A stretch of 41,703 nucleotides of DNA from an uncultured Alistipes sp. (lineage in GTDB: Bacteria; Bacteroidota; Bacteroidia; Bacteroidales; Rikenellaceae): contig CAAGGR010000073.1 of assembly GCA_900769445.1 (NCBI GenBank), positions 1 to 41,703 of the forward strand, given 5' to 3'. The notes beneath the pieces are model-generated. The model made no database searches. It was given only the letters and a program-made list of their open reading frames with translations, and was not told the origin of the DNA. The position numbers were made by a program, and so were the translations under genes. Shown here piece by piece: positions 41,534-41,703 of the stretch. The first letter of the stretch is position 1, and the number at the start of each line of letters is the position of its first letter.

Positions 41534-41703
41534 TGGAGAGTTGTTACTTGTTACCCGTAAAGAGAGTGAATAAAAAGTGTATTTTGTCGTTCTTTGTTGA
41601 TATAATAGCGCATCTACTTCCGCTAACGAATTATCTCATCAATGGGCAGTACGCCTAAGTACAGCCCATCGCCTCGAAATTCGCCGAGCGAAAGTATCTG
41701 CAC
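41534..41703. repeat. Family 1 core hairpin (copy D) and window end
   Basis: AATGGGCAGTAC (41641-41652), loop GCCTAA (41653-41658) and GTACAGCCCAT (41659-41669) repeat the family-1 core. Weak outer pairing (CGAATTA with AAATTCG) surrounds it. The AATTTCTTGT arms seen in the other copies are not visible, so this copy is a core-only or diverged member, possibly continuing outside the window. The remaining bases hold no gene. Confidence 0.65.

Overview
The window looks like chromosomal DNA of a Bacteroidales bacterium, most plausibly Alistipes or another Rikenellaceae. This rests on gene content: methylmalonyl-CoA mutase MutA/MutB, S46 dipeptidyl-peptidase, DUF4290, DUF1573, a TamB-like protein next to ExbB/ExbD/TonB, and an outer-membrane beta-barrel receptor. 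It also rests on promoters of the Bacteroidetes type (TTTG, 19-20 bp, TAnnTTTG) that I can place upstream of several genes. The genus is inference. There is no rRNA, CRISPR array, prophage or intact insertion sequence.

Layout. 1-341: intergenic repeats and a terminator. 342-5036 (minus): an HdeD-like membrane protein and the mutA-mutB operon. 5037-6003: a structured intergenic region with a duplicated 3' piece of tRNA-Pro, then tRNA-Pro(TGG) itself. 6004-7410: glutamate decarboxylase. 7480-9466 (minus): tsaD and a YhcC-type radical SAM protein. 9535-18464 (plus): an envelope operon (TamB-like, ExbB, ExbD, TonB, DUF1573) that runs into an MBL hydrolase, trmD and maf. 18486-20510: an S46 peptidase with DPP11 hallmarks. 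20577-20978 (minus): an unrecognised small protein. 21074-23060: yceD/DUF177, rpmF and plsX, the ribosome/phospholipid cluster. 23397-23467: tRNA-Gln(CTG). 23596-28251: nucleoside-type MFS transporter, rarA, groS and groL. 28692-29507 (minus): panB. 29627-32125: secreted GH2 glycosidase. 32207-34683 (minus): HAD phosphatase, small outer-membrane barrel protein and a sigma-54 activator-like protein. 35021-39015: DUF4290, thioredoxin-like lipoprotein, lpxH, thyA and folA. 39149-41533: TonB-dependent-receptor-like barrel.

Most genes are ordinary housekeeping or gut-Bacteroidetes functions. The unusual material is mainly between genes. First, a repeat family (about 1-129, 23059-23195, 28250-28386, and a fourth hairpin at 41642-41669) has a nearly fixed hairpin core, GTAC, loop GNCAA, GTAC, inside stems whose sequences change while pairing is kept. 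Second, an inverted-repeat family with ends close to AAGTTGTATAACAAG occurs at 21908-21956, 34724-34847 and 38468-38500. Third, the 3' end of tRNA-Pro plus its terminator is duplicated around a hairpin-rich segment of about 240 bp.

Two regulatory observations stand out. A close sigma-54 (-24/-12) promoter match with upstream palindromes precedes groS-groL. The sigma-54 activator encoded 7 kb away has a decayed receiver domain and no DNA-binding domain. Whether these two are functionally linked cannot be told from the sequence.
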